Part shown: in pieces, positions 10,774 to 24,400 of the stretch
Position numbering within the stretch: position 1 is the stretch's first letter
Layout of the letters: each line of letters opens with the position of its first letter
Translations under genes and position numbers: made by a program
Notes under the pieces: generated by a model
The model's input: only the letters and a program-made list of their open reading frames with translations
Told to the model about the DNA's origin: nothing
The model's database searches: none
From: Strigamia acuminata
Taxonomy: Eukaryota; Arthropoda; Chilopoda; Geophilomorpha; Linotaeniidae
Reading direction: 5' to 3'
Assembly (NCBI GenBank): GCA_949358305.1
Contig: OX442316.1
Coordinates: 4,836,001-4,900,000, forward strand
DNA: 64,000 nt

Positions 10774-12426
10774 TCATTGCTTTGTGCTGTTTGTCTTTGT
10801 AATGTCTATGCTTTTGACCCACGGGTACGACGTCGGACAAGGTTGGCACGTCTTCATGTACCGTACACCACCTTTAAACCACAAATTACAAACATTTGGT
10901 TTTTTGCACGGAGGACCCCTGTCTTTTATCTTGCATGACCACGGCTCGAAATTCTTGATCTCGGACAAAGGTGTCGGATTCCGAAACCATTCGATGAGTT
11001 GGTACGTTGTGATTATGTACACATCGTCCATTGTAACTAGTTGGTTCAAAAAGGCTTCGAAGCCCTCGCGGTTGTGAGGTGTCGCGAACCAACCGGCGTG
11101 GTAAAAGAGCCCGAACGGGGCTCGGTTTGTGTTGTAATGTCTCTCAAAGTTTTTCACCATCATGCTGTAAACTCCTTCTGCCTTTGGCGAATGGGCGCAT
11201 GCGTCGGCCATGCTGCAACGTCCTCCATTGTTGTCGACCCACATGACTAAAGGAATCTCCCATATGCCAGGAAAGGCGTGGTTGGGGCACGGCGAAATCA
11301 TGCACTCGTGGCCGACCGAGTAATCGAGTGTGTATGGCCAGTATGGCGGCTTGTTTTCGTAAACAGGCATGGAGGAATCGTAAGTCATGTTACTTTCAAC
11401 CATCATTGCGTATTGCTGGTTTCCACCAATTTGGAGGAACGGAGCTCTCATTCCTCTGATGTCACTCGGCTTTATAGCGGCGTATTTGATGAGTATTTCT
11501 TTCTGACCCACTATTTCTTCGTACCACTGTTCCTTAGCGAATGAATGGGCATCGGTTGGATGTCTAGAAAATGAATGTCAGCTTTATTTAGCATGTCCTA
11601 AGGACCAAAGATCATTAATTGTGACTTTTCATGTTGTGGGGTATTCAATACCATTCACCTGAAATGACTTATCCAAACAGGATGTGACGTTTTTACATCA
11701 TATCTCTGAGAAGTCAACTTGAAAGAATTCAAATAAGAGGATTAAGATTAAGGAAAATTGAAATCACTACTTTGACTCACAGAAGTGACGTACAGTTAGA
11801 GTGTGGATTGTTCGGACTGATAGGGGGATATGAGTATTCATAAAACAGATTTCCTTGCGATTCTGATTGGATGTCAAAGTCACATGGCCAAAACATCAGC
11901 TTGCTTGAAGCTGGTAAATCAAACTCAGTTTGATCGGAGCGAGTGAGTACAAGCTTGAAAGAAAACGCAAGCTTGTGTGCTCAATCGGGCGAGTTTTTAG
12001 CTGCTTTTTCAAGTAAAAGCAAGCTTTTAAATTTTACCCGCTCCCTTGTGATTCCACCTTTAATCTAACTTAATCTACATGTAGGCTATTGCAGTAAAGG
12101 GAATAAAGAAAATAATATTTTTCTAGGAAGTTTTGGTTTGTACCGCATGAAAAGAAACATTATTGATCTTTGGACATTGATGTTCGCTTTTGGTGTTTAC
12201 GTTATTGAATGCGATGCTATTTCGTGGCCATCTGAGTAAAGGGTTTGCACTTTACTATAGTCCGTCCATTCATGGGAAACGTAAAACGTTGCTAGAATGG
12301 AACATCCATTTGCATTTTTACGCCCTTTGTAGAAGAGTGTTTCGTAAAGCGACCAATTAATATCATTGATTGCATCGTCGAAGGTGATTAATACAATCTG
12401 AGGGATTTCTTCAGGTTTAAAACCAC
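10774..12426 (-). CDS. CDA5: Catalytic exons of the chitin deacetylase
   Basis: Two exons (12426-12201 and 11563-10774) encode the NodB-like barrel. The first ends inside the His motif (ASHSIT|H), so the second metal-binding His comes from the next exon. The second exon runs through MRAPFLQIGG, DSSMPVYENKPPYWPYTLDY, CSMADAC, NRAPFGLFYHAGW, VCNLWFKGGVRYM and CQPCP before its stop. These are hallmark strings of arthropod CDAs. The intron between them carries a truncated MITE-A copy. Confidence 0.93.
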
Positions 12427-15400
12427 CTAGTAAAAAACAACAACATTTAATTAAAATAATGAATGCCACGTACACATAATGTTGGTTTGCTACCTGGAAC
12501 CACGTGATTACCACCACAAAAACATGTAGGCAATTTGCATACATTTGGATCACACCATTTGGCCGGCGTGTCAGCAATTGGCAGTTCAATTGGCAGAGAA
12601 GGCCTGCAATAGACATTGGAATAATGAATTAAATAAAAAAAGAAAAATTTGTAATTTTTACCTTTTGGATGTGAAATCTGCAGGTTCTTCTGACTGCAAT
12701 TCTTCAGGGCTGTCTTGATCTGGATTCCCAGTGAAATCGCCATCGCCCATCTGCACTGAGTAGTCAGTTGGGTCGACGTAATGCGAGTCTTCATTGACTT
12801 CTTCGTTACTAACAACATACTCTGGTATAGACAAGTGTTCATTACTTGTGACTTCACCTCCATCGTCTTCTATTGAACCATGTGAAGCAATTAAATCCTT
12901 CTCTTCAGTAAAATCCTACATAAAATAAATATGGTATTAATATAAAAAATTTTATCACGTGATAAAATGCCTACAATATCATGAAGTTTGTTATGGTGTG
13001 CATTTTGAGCTCGACTCTTATTGCTGCTCACACCAATGGGCAAATTATGCTGTAAATCAACGTGAGGTGAACTTTCTTCTTGCTGTAAATACGGTGCTTC
13101 AGTTGCTGCATGTCTGTGTATATTGGCTTGGCAATCGATGCATTTGGCTAATGGTCTCTTATCTCGAAGCACATCGTATATTTCGGTCAGTGTCGATAAC
13201 TAGAAAAAAAAAGCTTTGTTGTAGCATAACTAAACGTTTTGGGTTTTAACCACTTTTTGTGGATTGGAGTTTTTTGCTGTTAATCAAACAAGTTTATGCT
13301 GGGCGCACACATACCGCGATTTCGCATCGCAGCACAATCGCGTTGCCTTTGCGCATGCGCAGTTGATGTCCTTTCCTTTGCGTCGGTTGGAAAGCTAATT
13401 TTGAAAATAGTACTTGGGACAAGTACTATTTCGCCCGCGATTCATGTTGCAGCCAATCCGTGAGCTGTGTGAAATGACGTCATTTCATCAACATTCAGTA
13501 GGAGCCATTTTTCGGATTAGGAATGACATCATAACATTGAAATAGCAAAGCTGGAATAGCTACATGTGTGTAGCATTGCACGCGATTCATAGGGCGATTT
13601 CGCTTGCAAAATCGTGACGCGATGTGAAATCGCGGTATGTGTGCGCCCAGCATTAGAGAACAAACAAAAATGCATTGCGCACATTCAATTCTGTTTTGAC
13701 TGCACAATTCAATTCTGTTTTGACTGCACAATTCAATTCTGTTTCGACTGCACAATTCAATTTTGCAGTTGTGCAATTTAGCTGTTGGTATGGAATTGCC
13801 ATTTTGCATACCCTTTAAGATTATTAAATACATGGCAGATGATTAAGAGTTATGAAAGAAGAAGAGATCAGGTTTTTCTTGAAAAAGCAAATTAGCAATT
13901 TTAATACACGTGGAAAAACTTTCCGTTGTGGGTAAAACGGAGTTTTTTGTGTTACGTTTTAGTTTTTTTTAATGTACCTCGTCCTCTTCGGAGTTGTGCT
14001 GGATGGTGGAATCCAGTTTGCCCTGTAGTGGATCGTGGGTCAGTTGAACTATCGGTGGCCTTGTGATCACAGCTATCACCTTGGGAGTCCTCGTGCTTGT
14101 ACCGGGTCTTTTTGTGGACAAACCTGATCGAACATTGAATATTCATTTTACAACTATTGGGGTTTGGATTTACGTAAGAGAAACGTTGACTTTAAATATT
14201 TAAATATTTAAATATTAAAAACAAGTAAATAATTGCCAATTTAAAAACAAATGGTTGTGATTCATTTACCTGAGATTGTATTTGACTTTGACACCCAATG
14301 CGAAAGAGTGTTGGATTGGGATGTTGAATAGAGAGCAGTTGTTGTTGCAGGAGTTGTTTTTGTAGTTCTTGAATCAATTATTTTTACAGTACTAATAGTA
14401 GATGTGGTCACTGTCACCGGCTCAGAAGTATTTGCTCTTTCACCTGGAATAAACAATTGTGGTTTGTTTTTAAAAATTTACACACATGGTGATGAGTCAT
14501 TTCAAGAATGTAATTATAAAGTAAAATTACAAGTTTTGAGATCTTGCGGTTGGTTTTAATTTTAGATAATCCTGCTTGGTTCCATAGAGCACAGGGACTT
14601 GCAGTGTGGCCCATATTTTTTAAATAAAGTGTTTGCTGTCAGGGGAAAATGCTTTGGTACAAAATGGATAGGTTAGGACAGGTTAGGTATGGTTAGGTTA
14701 GGTTTGAATGCTGTGTTACTTTGTCCTGGCAGCAGATGTTAATTTTTTGGAAATACATGTTGTTATGTTGCTAAGAGACGCTTAGAGATTATTGCTCTCT
14801 TACTGTGTTATTTCTGAATTTCCAATGTTGTTTCTCTATTTTCTGTGATATTTTATTCTTTTCTCATGTTTCCATGTCATGCAAAATGACTTGGAAATAA
14901 GAATTGATGTTTATTGTGATAATAAAGAGGGTTTGTATACCCAAATCCACTGTAACGTTTTATGGATAACATCCATAAACACTATTTGTAGCGTTTAATG
15001 GACGTTACTCAAAAGGATGCGGGAATGTTTGATTTATTTCAACAATACGTACCATTTCCTTGGTTACACATAACATTGCGAGGCCAATCACACGTTTGCA
15101 AATCCGTGCTGAAGTAAAGTCCTCCTGTACAACTTTCGTGGACTGCCAGGCCAAAGACGCAAACAAAGTAACGGCTGCAATTGTTTTTATCTGCATAATA
15201 ACCAAATTGATCCGGGCATACAAAATCAAATTTTTCATCTATGTCTGGTACTTCATCAGCTCCCCCTAGGGAAAAAAATAAGAGTAATATATAAAATATT
15301 TATTTTAAATTGCTCAAACAAGAAGAAGACTTAAAAGAAGTTGAAAAAAACTTTAAATGACACTCTTACCACATACCAAAAGGCATAAAAAAGGATTTAT

Positions 15401-18400
15401 TATCTCTGTATGAATTTGTGATGACAGTCTTTCAACTACATTGGGTGATAATTAAACATGGATGTGAACTGATAGTTGTTTTTGTTTCATGTCAAATGGT
15501 CCTGAAAAAATTTCTTTTTCACACTTCCATGTCTGGAATAATTATGATGCAAGAACTCCAGCAACATCATCATTAAAATGTGTCAATCAAGAAAAGTCTT
15601 GATTTCACACTTTGACATTCATTTGCTTAAGGTATTGTATCAAATAAGAGCAAGCATAAAACACTCAACAATACAGAAGAGCTTTGATTAGTCGAACTAA
15701 TGGGGAGACATAGATGTTCATAAAACGGATTTGTTCGCATAATTGGACATTAGGTTTATTTGCATACATGTAAATGAAGTCTAAAAGTTGACAAAAAAAT
15801 TTAATCGCCACTGTTCGGATAACCGGTCGTTCACATAACTGACGTCGGATATTCGACACTCTACTCCCACATGGTCCAAAAAAACACTAGCTGCATTCAA
15901 AAATAAAAATAACAATTATAGTTTACCGGTAAGTGTATTTTAAGTTTTAACATGGATTTAAACAGGAAATGATGTCATTTTTTGGTTTAAAATTGAAGTA
16001 AAACACAAAATATTTTAGTTTTTGAATGCAACTATTGAAATTATATTGCAGTACCGGTACTGCGATGTATTTTCACGAGAATGAATTTTTTAGTACAGTT
16101 TTGCATGTATTATGAAATGCATTCCCATGGACTGTACTCCATATTTGCACATTCATGTGTGTAAATTAGCATTCTAGAGGAGATATTTTGAAATATCTGT
16201 TCAATTTTTACTTCCCATTGCACCAGAAATGAATGATTTATGGTTTGCTGTATTTTTTGACCCAATTTATTTACATTTATTTCGAGTGATGTTAATGAAA
16301 TGATTTTACTGCTTGTGTATGCCATTATAATTTATTTTATTTCCTATGTAATCTGAATTCAGACGTTTATATTACAGTTATATAATTTTGGGTCAATGTT
16401 CACGTTTAATGTGCATTTTTATTTCAATTAGAACTTTATTTAGCGTCATTTTTGATCGAATTATATCATGTTAGAAAGCGACTGAACCGTTACAAAGTGT
16501 AACTAATTACACATATAGTTGTGACCTACTTCATATGAAGATGGTAAATGCATGAATGCATAATGTGTTGGATTGAAGGAAAGAAATCACACATCTTTTG
16601 AACATAATCAACACGAACGATTTACTCTTCGTAACAAGTAATAATACAATGTTGCCATAGACACAACTACAAACAATATATTTCCCTTAACAACAACAGC
16701 AAACTAACTCAATGTTGAAACTTCACTTACAAATTCCCCTTCAGTTTTAACATTAAGTTCACATGTGAATATTCAAACTTTATAAACGAATAAATAACGT
16801 AATTGCTTAAATTAAACTGTCTTCATCTTTGCTCTTTCAATGAATTCCCATTCCTCGTAGACACTTGTCTATATTGGGCTTGCTGAGCGGCTTGGTCATC
16901 ATATCAGCCCACATTTCCACCCCTGGCACGTGAACTATTTGGATCTTGTCTGCTTCAACCTTTGACTTGATCAGGTGGTATTTCCGATTTAGATATTTGG
17001 TTCGGACCCGCTGAACCCCGTCCTGCAGCATTTGAACCGCCGCCTCATTGTCGTTGTAAAGTGTAATTTGACCAACCGGCAATCGTAAGTCTCCGAAAAT
17101 GCCCTTCACCCAGCTTAACTCTTTAATTCCATCAGCAACTGCATCCAATTCACTTTCGCACGACGACTCCGCCACGTTGCCCTGTTTTTTACACCTCCAA
17201 CTCAGTAGTGATTCTCCATTCTTCACTATGAATCCCGTGAACGATCGCGCGTCTTGTGTCGAGTTCCAACTCGCATCCGCGTAGGAATGTAAACGGCTCT
17301 CTCCCTTCGAGTATCTCAACTTGTAGTCCATGGTCCCTCGAATGTAACGTAACACCCGCTTGGCTGCTGCTAAATGTATCTCCCGAGGATCTTTGTTGAA
17401 TCGGGAAAGAGAACTTACTGCGAAGCTCAAATCTGGCCTAGTGCTGGTCGCTAAATACATGATGCTTCCGATGACTTCCTGATACAGTCTTTGGTCAACA
17501 GGCTCGCTTTCCTCGAATTCCTCCAATTTTAGCCCTAATTCACATGGCGTTGTAGCTGGATTGCATCTATCCATTCCAAAGCGCTTCAATATTTTCTCTG
17601 CATATTTGCGCTGGTACAGGCAAATTTCGCCATTTTCTTGGCTGACTTCTAACCCCAAAACATACTTCAGTTTGCCCATTGCCACCAACTCAATAAACTT
17701 GCCAATGTCCCTGATCTTTTGGTCTCGGATTTTGGCATTCGAACTCGCCGTCACGAGGTCGTCGACGTAAACAGCTATATAAATTGTCCCGTCATCACTC
17801 CGATATTGGTAGAGACAAGGGTCATCCGCCAATCTCTTAAACCCGCATGCCGTCAAAACCTCGTGGAGTTTCTCGTTCCAACACCTCCCCGCTTGCTTCA
17901 AGCCATAAATGCTTCGAAGCAGTCTGCAAACAAATTCGATCCCTTCCTCCGTGAATCCTTCCGGCTGCTCCATGAAAATTCGCTCCTTTAATTTCCCATG
18001 TAAATATGCCGTCTTCACGTCGTATAAGTCCAAGAATAGATCTTCTTTCGCCGCCAAATCTAGTAGAATCCGCAATGTCTCAATTCGCACTACAGGCGAA
18101 AATGTCTGATCATAGTCAGTTCCTGGTTTTTGACTGCACCCGACAGCTACCAGTCGCGCTTTGTAGCGTGTAAGACTTTCGTCTGGGTTTTCCTTAATCC
18201 TGAACACCCATTTCGATTTTACTGGCTTCACATCAGTTGGCCTCTTCTCCATCTTCCAGACTTCGTGTTGATGCATTGATTTGATCTCATCTCGCATCGC
18301 CTCCGTCCATTTATCCGCTTCGGGTGACCACATGGCTTCCTTGTGTGTAGTAGGTGTCACCCGAACATCCGCCATATTGGCTTGCTCCCTCAATCTGGTC

Positions 18401-21400
18401 GAACGTCGCACGCCGCGTTGCTGCAAGTCCTCTTCTATGGCTTCCACTCGTTGTCGATTTTCGACTGCTAACATCTGCTTGGTTGCGCCCCGCCTACGTC
18501 CTCCCCCTCGAGCGGGCACTCGATTCGGCATTTGGACTGGTTCTGGATCGGCTGCCTGTAAGGGCTCCGGCTCAATGTCCAAATCTGGATCGGGTTGCTC
18601 GATCGGATCTGGCGGCGCAACCTCACGCGGCTGCATATTCGCTGCGTCGTAAAACACGTCCAAATCGGCTAAATCAATCAGTTCCTCCGCGCGTTCCTCT
18701 TGATGCTCAACAATCCTTCCCAACTTAAATTCGTCAAAAACTACGTCGCGAGACTCGGTAATGCGTCCCGTATCTTCCATAAGAATACGATAAGCTTTAC
18801 GCTTTTGAGAATAACCCACCATGACGCCTGTTCTGGTCTTGGTGTGCAACTTATCTTGGCGAAACTTAGGCTCAAGCACGTGTGCCATGCACCCAAACCG
18901 ACGTAAATGAGACACACTCGGTGTTTTCATTTTCCACCGCTCATATGGCGTTCGCCCATGCACGCTGGTTTTACACCTGTTGCGCAGGTATGCTGCCGTG
19001 AGTGCTGCCTCGCCCCATAACTCTAAAGGTAAACCAGAGTCCACCATAAGCGTCCTCATTGTTTCGACGACTGTCCGGTTCATCCGTTCCGCCACTCCGT
19101 TGCTTTGGGGCGCCCATGCAGTGGTCAGTTCGTGCTGTATCCCCTTCTGACTAAAGAAGGATCCCAAGTTTTCGTTCAAAAATTCTCCCCCATTGTCCGT
19201 ACGAATCCGCTTGACCTTTCTGTCCATTTGCAATTCGCAATGCGCCAAAAAATCTTTAATTGCTTGTCCCGCTTGTGCTTTAGTTCCCAAAAGTCTCAAA
19301 AACACCATGCGACTATAGTCGTCCACCATGGTCAAAATATATTTGGCTCCACCAAGTGATTGTGTTGGCATCGGACCCATTAAATCCATATGAAAAAGCT
19401 CCATCACCTCGTGTGATTGCTTAAACGGAACTGCCTTATGTGATATTTTAATCATCTTGCCTTTAATGCACTCCGTGCATTGGTCAGTCTGTGTTTCTGA
19501 GTTCCATTTCAAGCCCCTTACTAGGTCCAACTTTGCCATCTCCTCCAAACTCTTGTAATTTGGATGGCCGAGACGTTGATGCCACAGCAATCGCGTCGCT
19601 ACTTGCGCTACTCGTACTGTTTCTGCCGTCTGCACAGCTTCTATGCTCATCGCACCGACCACGAATTTATCCTCCACGCGCCACGCCGTTACCACGTCAT
19701 TTCCCTCATCATCTCGAATGCATGCGCTTTCCTTGGTAAAAAGCACATTCAGTCCCGCATCCACGATCTTTGGAACCGACAACAAATTCGTCTGCAAATC
19801 CGGTATGAACAGCGTATTTCTCAAACGTAATCTATTCCCGGTGTCCTGTTCCTCCATTAACACTTCACCTCGCCCTGGTGAGTCCGTCTCGGCATTACTT
19901 GCCAATCCCACATTTTGTGGAAACACCTCGTAGGTTTGGAATCTTTCCTTTGCTGACACCATATGACTGGTTGCCCCAGAATCCAATAACCACTCTTCTG
20001 CAATCGTTTGTGCGTGTTTTTTCGGCAATTCCCTCATTCCGCACGCATATTCACGTGGCTTCACTGACTTGCATGTCCCACAGCACGCTGAACGCTCGGT
20101 CGGCTTTCCCCCGCGACCTCTTCCTGATCCTCTGTAATTCGATCCTCGACCGCGCGCGTTTGTGTTTGCCGTCGTCCCATCGTTCGGCTTGCCCTTTGAC
20201 CAGCAGTCCCTCGCATAATGTCCCACCTTGTGACAACTAAAGCACTCTACACTGGTCTTGCCCCTTGGTCGTGCCCTGTATGCACCTTCATTCACCTGAG
20301 AATTCTTTTTCTTCTCTTTCAATCTCTCTTCTTCTGATCTCAATGCAAGTCGAATTTCTCCCATCGTCAAGTCATTCTTTTGGCCCTCGAAAATTCTCAC
20401 GTTATTTTCGAAATCCGTTCGCAAACCTTGCGCCACGTAACTGACCAACTCACGATTCGAGAATACTCTGCCCAATTCGGCTCCCTTGGCGCTAATTGCT
20501 TCGGCTCGGTTTAAATAATCGTCCACGCTTTCTTTTTCTCCCATTTTCAATTTGCTTATCTCCAAACTGCATTTGACCTTTTCAAAATCATTCCTTGGCC
20601 CCATATCCGCTTCTACTTTTTCCCATAACGTTTTCGCCACAGTTTCCGCACTAAATCTCAGTGCTTGCTCTGCTGAGAAAGATAATACAAGTACAGTCAT
20701 TGCATCGTCATTATTCTTTTCCCATTCGTCCCAGATTGCACGCATTTGTGCATAATTTGCCAATCCTGGGCGACCTTTTTCCGGCTGGTCGGCTTCAATG
20801 GCAGTCTTCCATAATCCTTTGCTCTTCAGCACTGCGCGAACTCTCAGCTTCCATAAATAGTAGTTCTTATCCGTCAATCTCTCGATTACCGCTGACGTTG
20901 ATGAGACGTTCACATTAACAGATTCGCCCGCCATCTCTTGTCAAAATTCCGCGATAAACGAAGAACGAGAAAGGAGAGTATTGTTAGTGTCGTCTGCTTT
21001 AAATCTTAAGCCTATTTTCACTGAATGACGGATAACTTGCGGTTTTTGGTTCCTTTTTGGTGCTTATTTCTTCCCTTGTTCAGTTGGCCACCGGTAACCA
21101 TCCTCTGCTACCATTTGTTGGATTGAAGGAAAGAAATCACACATCTTTTGAACATAATCAACACGAACGATTTACTCTTCGTAACAAGTAATAATACAAT
21201 GTTGCCATAGACACAACTACAAACAATATATTTCCCTTAACAACAACAGCAAACTAACTCAATGTTGAAACTTCACTTACATAATGCACTTGTCGAGACC
21301 TATGTTGCAACTTAAATTGATGCTTGCACCACAAAACTCCTCCTCGGATAATCTTTGTGTGAGAAAAAAATCCAGAATCGTTTACCATCATTAAAAACTA

Positions 21401-24400
21401 ATTAGAATGATGAGTTTTATGGAAATTTGGGGTACCGCAGGGCCAAGCCAAAGGCCAGCCGAGCAGCAATCACGAAGAAGTAGAGAAATGGATTTAGCGA
21501 ACACCCTGCGAGGCTGAAGAAACCGTAATTAAATGCCAAACTAGAAAATGACAGCACGTTTAACATAAACAGCAATTACAATTTACTTTGGTGCATTAGG
21601 CAACAACATGAACAGAAAATTCATTTCCTATAATGAGTTCATCCACCTTAATGGGTACCAATAAAAACATTGCATGCCATTGGCAATCTATTTTTTGTCT
21701 ATCAATTTGCAACACCTTAAATCCAGTAGCAAATTGATCTTCCTGTCTTCATATGTTTATTTATAGGTTGTACAACTGTCTTTTCCATTTGAATGGTTAT
21801 CATCAAAGTCTGCCGGGTATTGAGCATGTCTGTTCAGATTTGAAGCTATCGGATACACTTTCGCTGAGAAAATTTGATAAAATGCTCAACGAAGTTTCCA
21901 GAATACTTTTCTCTAGATTAAAAGCTGGGAGGGTCTATTGAAAACAAACAAGAACGTGTCTTTGGGTGAGAAACGTAAGCGAGGTAGACCATCGAAAGCC
22001 AAGAAGGCTTTCATTTTATAATAGTGGGATTAGTGGATGTAATAAGTTTTTTAGTGGAAAAATAAGTTTGGTTTAAATAAATCTTTTTAGTGGGAAAAAT
22101 AGTTTTTTTTGGCTTAGTTAAATTAGTGGGACAAAAAAGTTCTGTTAGTGGAAAAATCAGTCAGTGGAAGAGAAGATTTAGTTTTTTTTTAGTGGGAATC
22201 CAAGGAATAATGTTTCAGTGTAATGTTAACGGAAGTGTATGTAACATTACAGGCCTCAAGGCTGGAGCCAAGCAGAGCAACAAACTAGATCGGTCAGGGA
22301 TGTGAAAGAAATAGACTGTATGGAATTTTCAGTAGTGTTAGTTGGAACTTTATGGTCATTAATGACGGAGTTTTACTGTAACAAATATTCGAGAAGGCAT
22401 TGGGCGTGTTTCTCGAGTTTCAAGAAGTAGGATTTAGTAATTTTTGGCATCATGAATAATTAGATCACAGTCTGAGGGAAGGTCACTGAAAAATTTCAAT
22501 TGCACAAACAGATTTGTACAAATGGTGAAATTAATTAAAAGTAAAACGGATGAAAAACTCAAGGTTGTTGGAAAGGTGCAAAGCCATGACCTGTTTTTCG
22601 AGAGCCTTAAGGACACAACCTGGACTAAAAGGAAATTGAATAACTTACAATTAGGTTAGCAAGATCAAGGGTTGGATTGATCACAAAGAAAAAAAGGTTA
22701 AAAACCAAGAAATGACTGAAAAACCAGAAAAATTCAAGACTGGTCCAACTATTTTTTAATTGACCGGTCTCATTTACAGAATTTTAAAAGCTTTTTCTAT
22801 GTTTGTAGGTTAAAAATGCTGAATAATATTGCTATGAAATTTAAATTGGAGCAGATAGTGACACTTTGGGTGCAATACCAACTTTACAATTGTTTTTTTT
22901 TGTGTGATTTTACAGTCTGTTGGTTGCCATTACATAAGAAAAAAAAAGATGGTCACTATGCTGAGGAATTTTTGTTGTATTTAGATAATTACTGCTCCAC
23001 ATTTTTTTTTTATTTAAATAAAAAATTGAGTTGTTAAGTTTTATGTGTGGCAGTAAAGGGAAGGGAAAAAAATTCATTCATATAACAACACCGGACGTTT
23101 TATTACCTATTACCATACCGTATAAATCATTGCATATTTATGACTTGATTAATCTAAAGGGTCTTTCACATTGAAAATACGAAACCTTCAGTTGTGTGAT
23201 TAGTGCATAAGAATGCAGTGCGAATAAAGGGTCATAAATTTTTGCTTTAATTAATGCGTTTAAGATCAGCCGCGAAAAATTCCTGGTACCAATTAAAACG
23301 AACAATAGAAAGTCTTACGGTGAGTTCACACTAGCACGACTAAACTAATCACCAAATGTCTTTTATTAACTTGCTCAGTTGAAAAGCACTGGTAGATTGA
23401 TTAAATTAATGCTAAAGAATCACGTTTCACTAATGGCGATAAAACATGTTGACTGATTTTCAGAGGTAATATACTGAGCGCGGCGATTGGTCGGAAGAAC
23501 GATTGTTTTTTTGTTAGGCCTAATCTCATTCGTGGTTATTTATAGACGTAGCTATACTCGGATTGCACTCAAAAAGGCACCACACAATGTGCACTCCCAT
23601 TGGTCGAGCCAGTTTTCTACGAACTCCAGACTGTATACTACTACTAGGAGAAGTAGTTTTGATTTTTATTTATTGTTGTGATTATTATGACTAGTTTAGT
23701 TAATGTTATTTTGATTTTATTTAATAAAAAATCTTATTTCCATCATTAAAATGAAGTTTTACACATTAAAAAATGTCAAACTCATGTTTGTTGTGTTTAT
23801 TGCTTACATCGTCAGGAAGTTTGAATTTTAGGCCGTTACCTAGGCAATCGATTGCAATGTCTGTACATTTTAATGCAATTCTGGTGTTTGGGTCTACTTT
23901 TGTGGATCACTACACCAGTAAACTGGCTCGACCAATGGGAGTACACATTGTGAGGTGCCTTTTTGAGTGCAACTCGAGTATAGTGGTAAATTCTCATTGA
24001 AATAAAATTTGAAGCTTTACGGTATTCTATTTTGCATTTGCTTTCTATTTCAGTTTTCGTTTTATTATACAGTCGAATCTCGTTATAACCAATCGCAAGG
24101 GATTTATAAATCTAATTAGGATTTATAACTAATTTTTGAGATCCCTGACAATAATCTATTCTACACTGCGCCTACACAATGTGATGTTCAACTTGATTGA
24201 AAGGAAAATGAGTCTACTGTTTACTGAATATCAATTTATCAATGCTTAATGTATAATTCAAGTGAGTTGAATGAGGTTAAATTCTTTCCTTACAATGGTT
24301 CACTGCAAATTTTCACTTTCAATGGCTCTTACTCTTGCAATTCTTGTTTAATCTGCTAGTCTTGACCTTCTTATCTTATAACCTTTTATTGTCAAATGCT

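Larger units (their letters stand above)
16566..21281 (-). mobile_element. Complete Ty1/copia LTR retrotransposon (4,716 bp)
   Basis: Two 166-bp LTRs, identical by eye (16566-16731 and 21116-21281), begin TGTTGG and end TTACA. They are flanked by a 5-bp target duplication, TAATG (16561-16565 and 21282-21286). On the element's own (minus) strand the order is 5'LTR, primer-binding site, one open gag-pol frame, polypurine tract (AAGGGGAA), 3'LTR. Identical LTRs and an uninterrupted frame indicate a recent insertion. It sits in intron 1 of the chitin deacetylase gene, in the same transcriptional orientation. Confidence 0.97.

Noticed and set aside
14665-14706. Chromosome end (telomere)
   Set aside because: Only a few irregular TTAGG-like units inside an intron with unique sequence on both sides.
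17099-20918. Numerous + strand ORFs of 60-124 aa
   Set aside because: Antisense shadows of the copia polyprotein.
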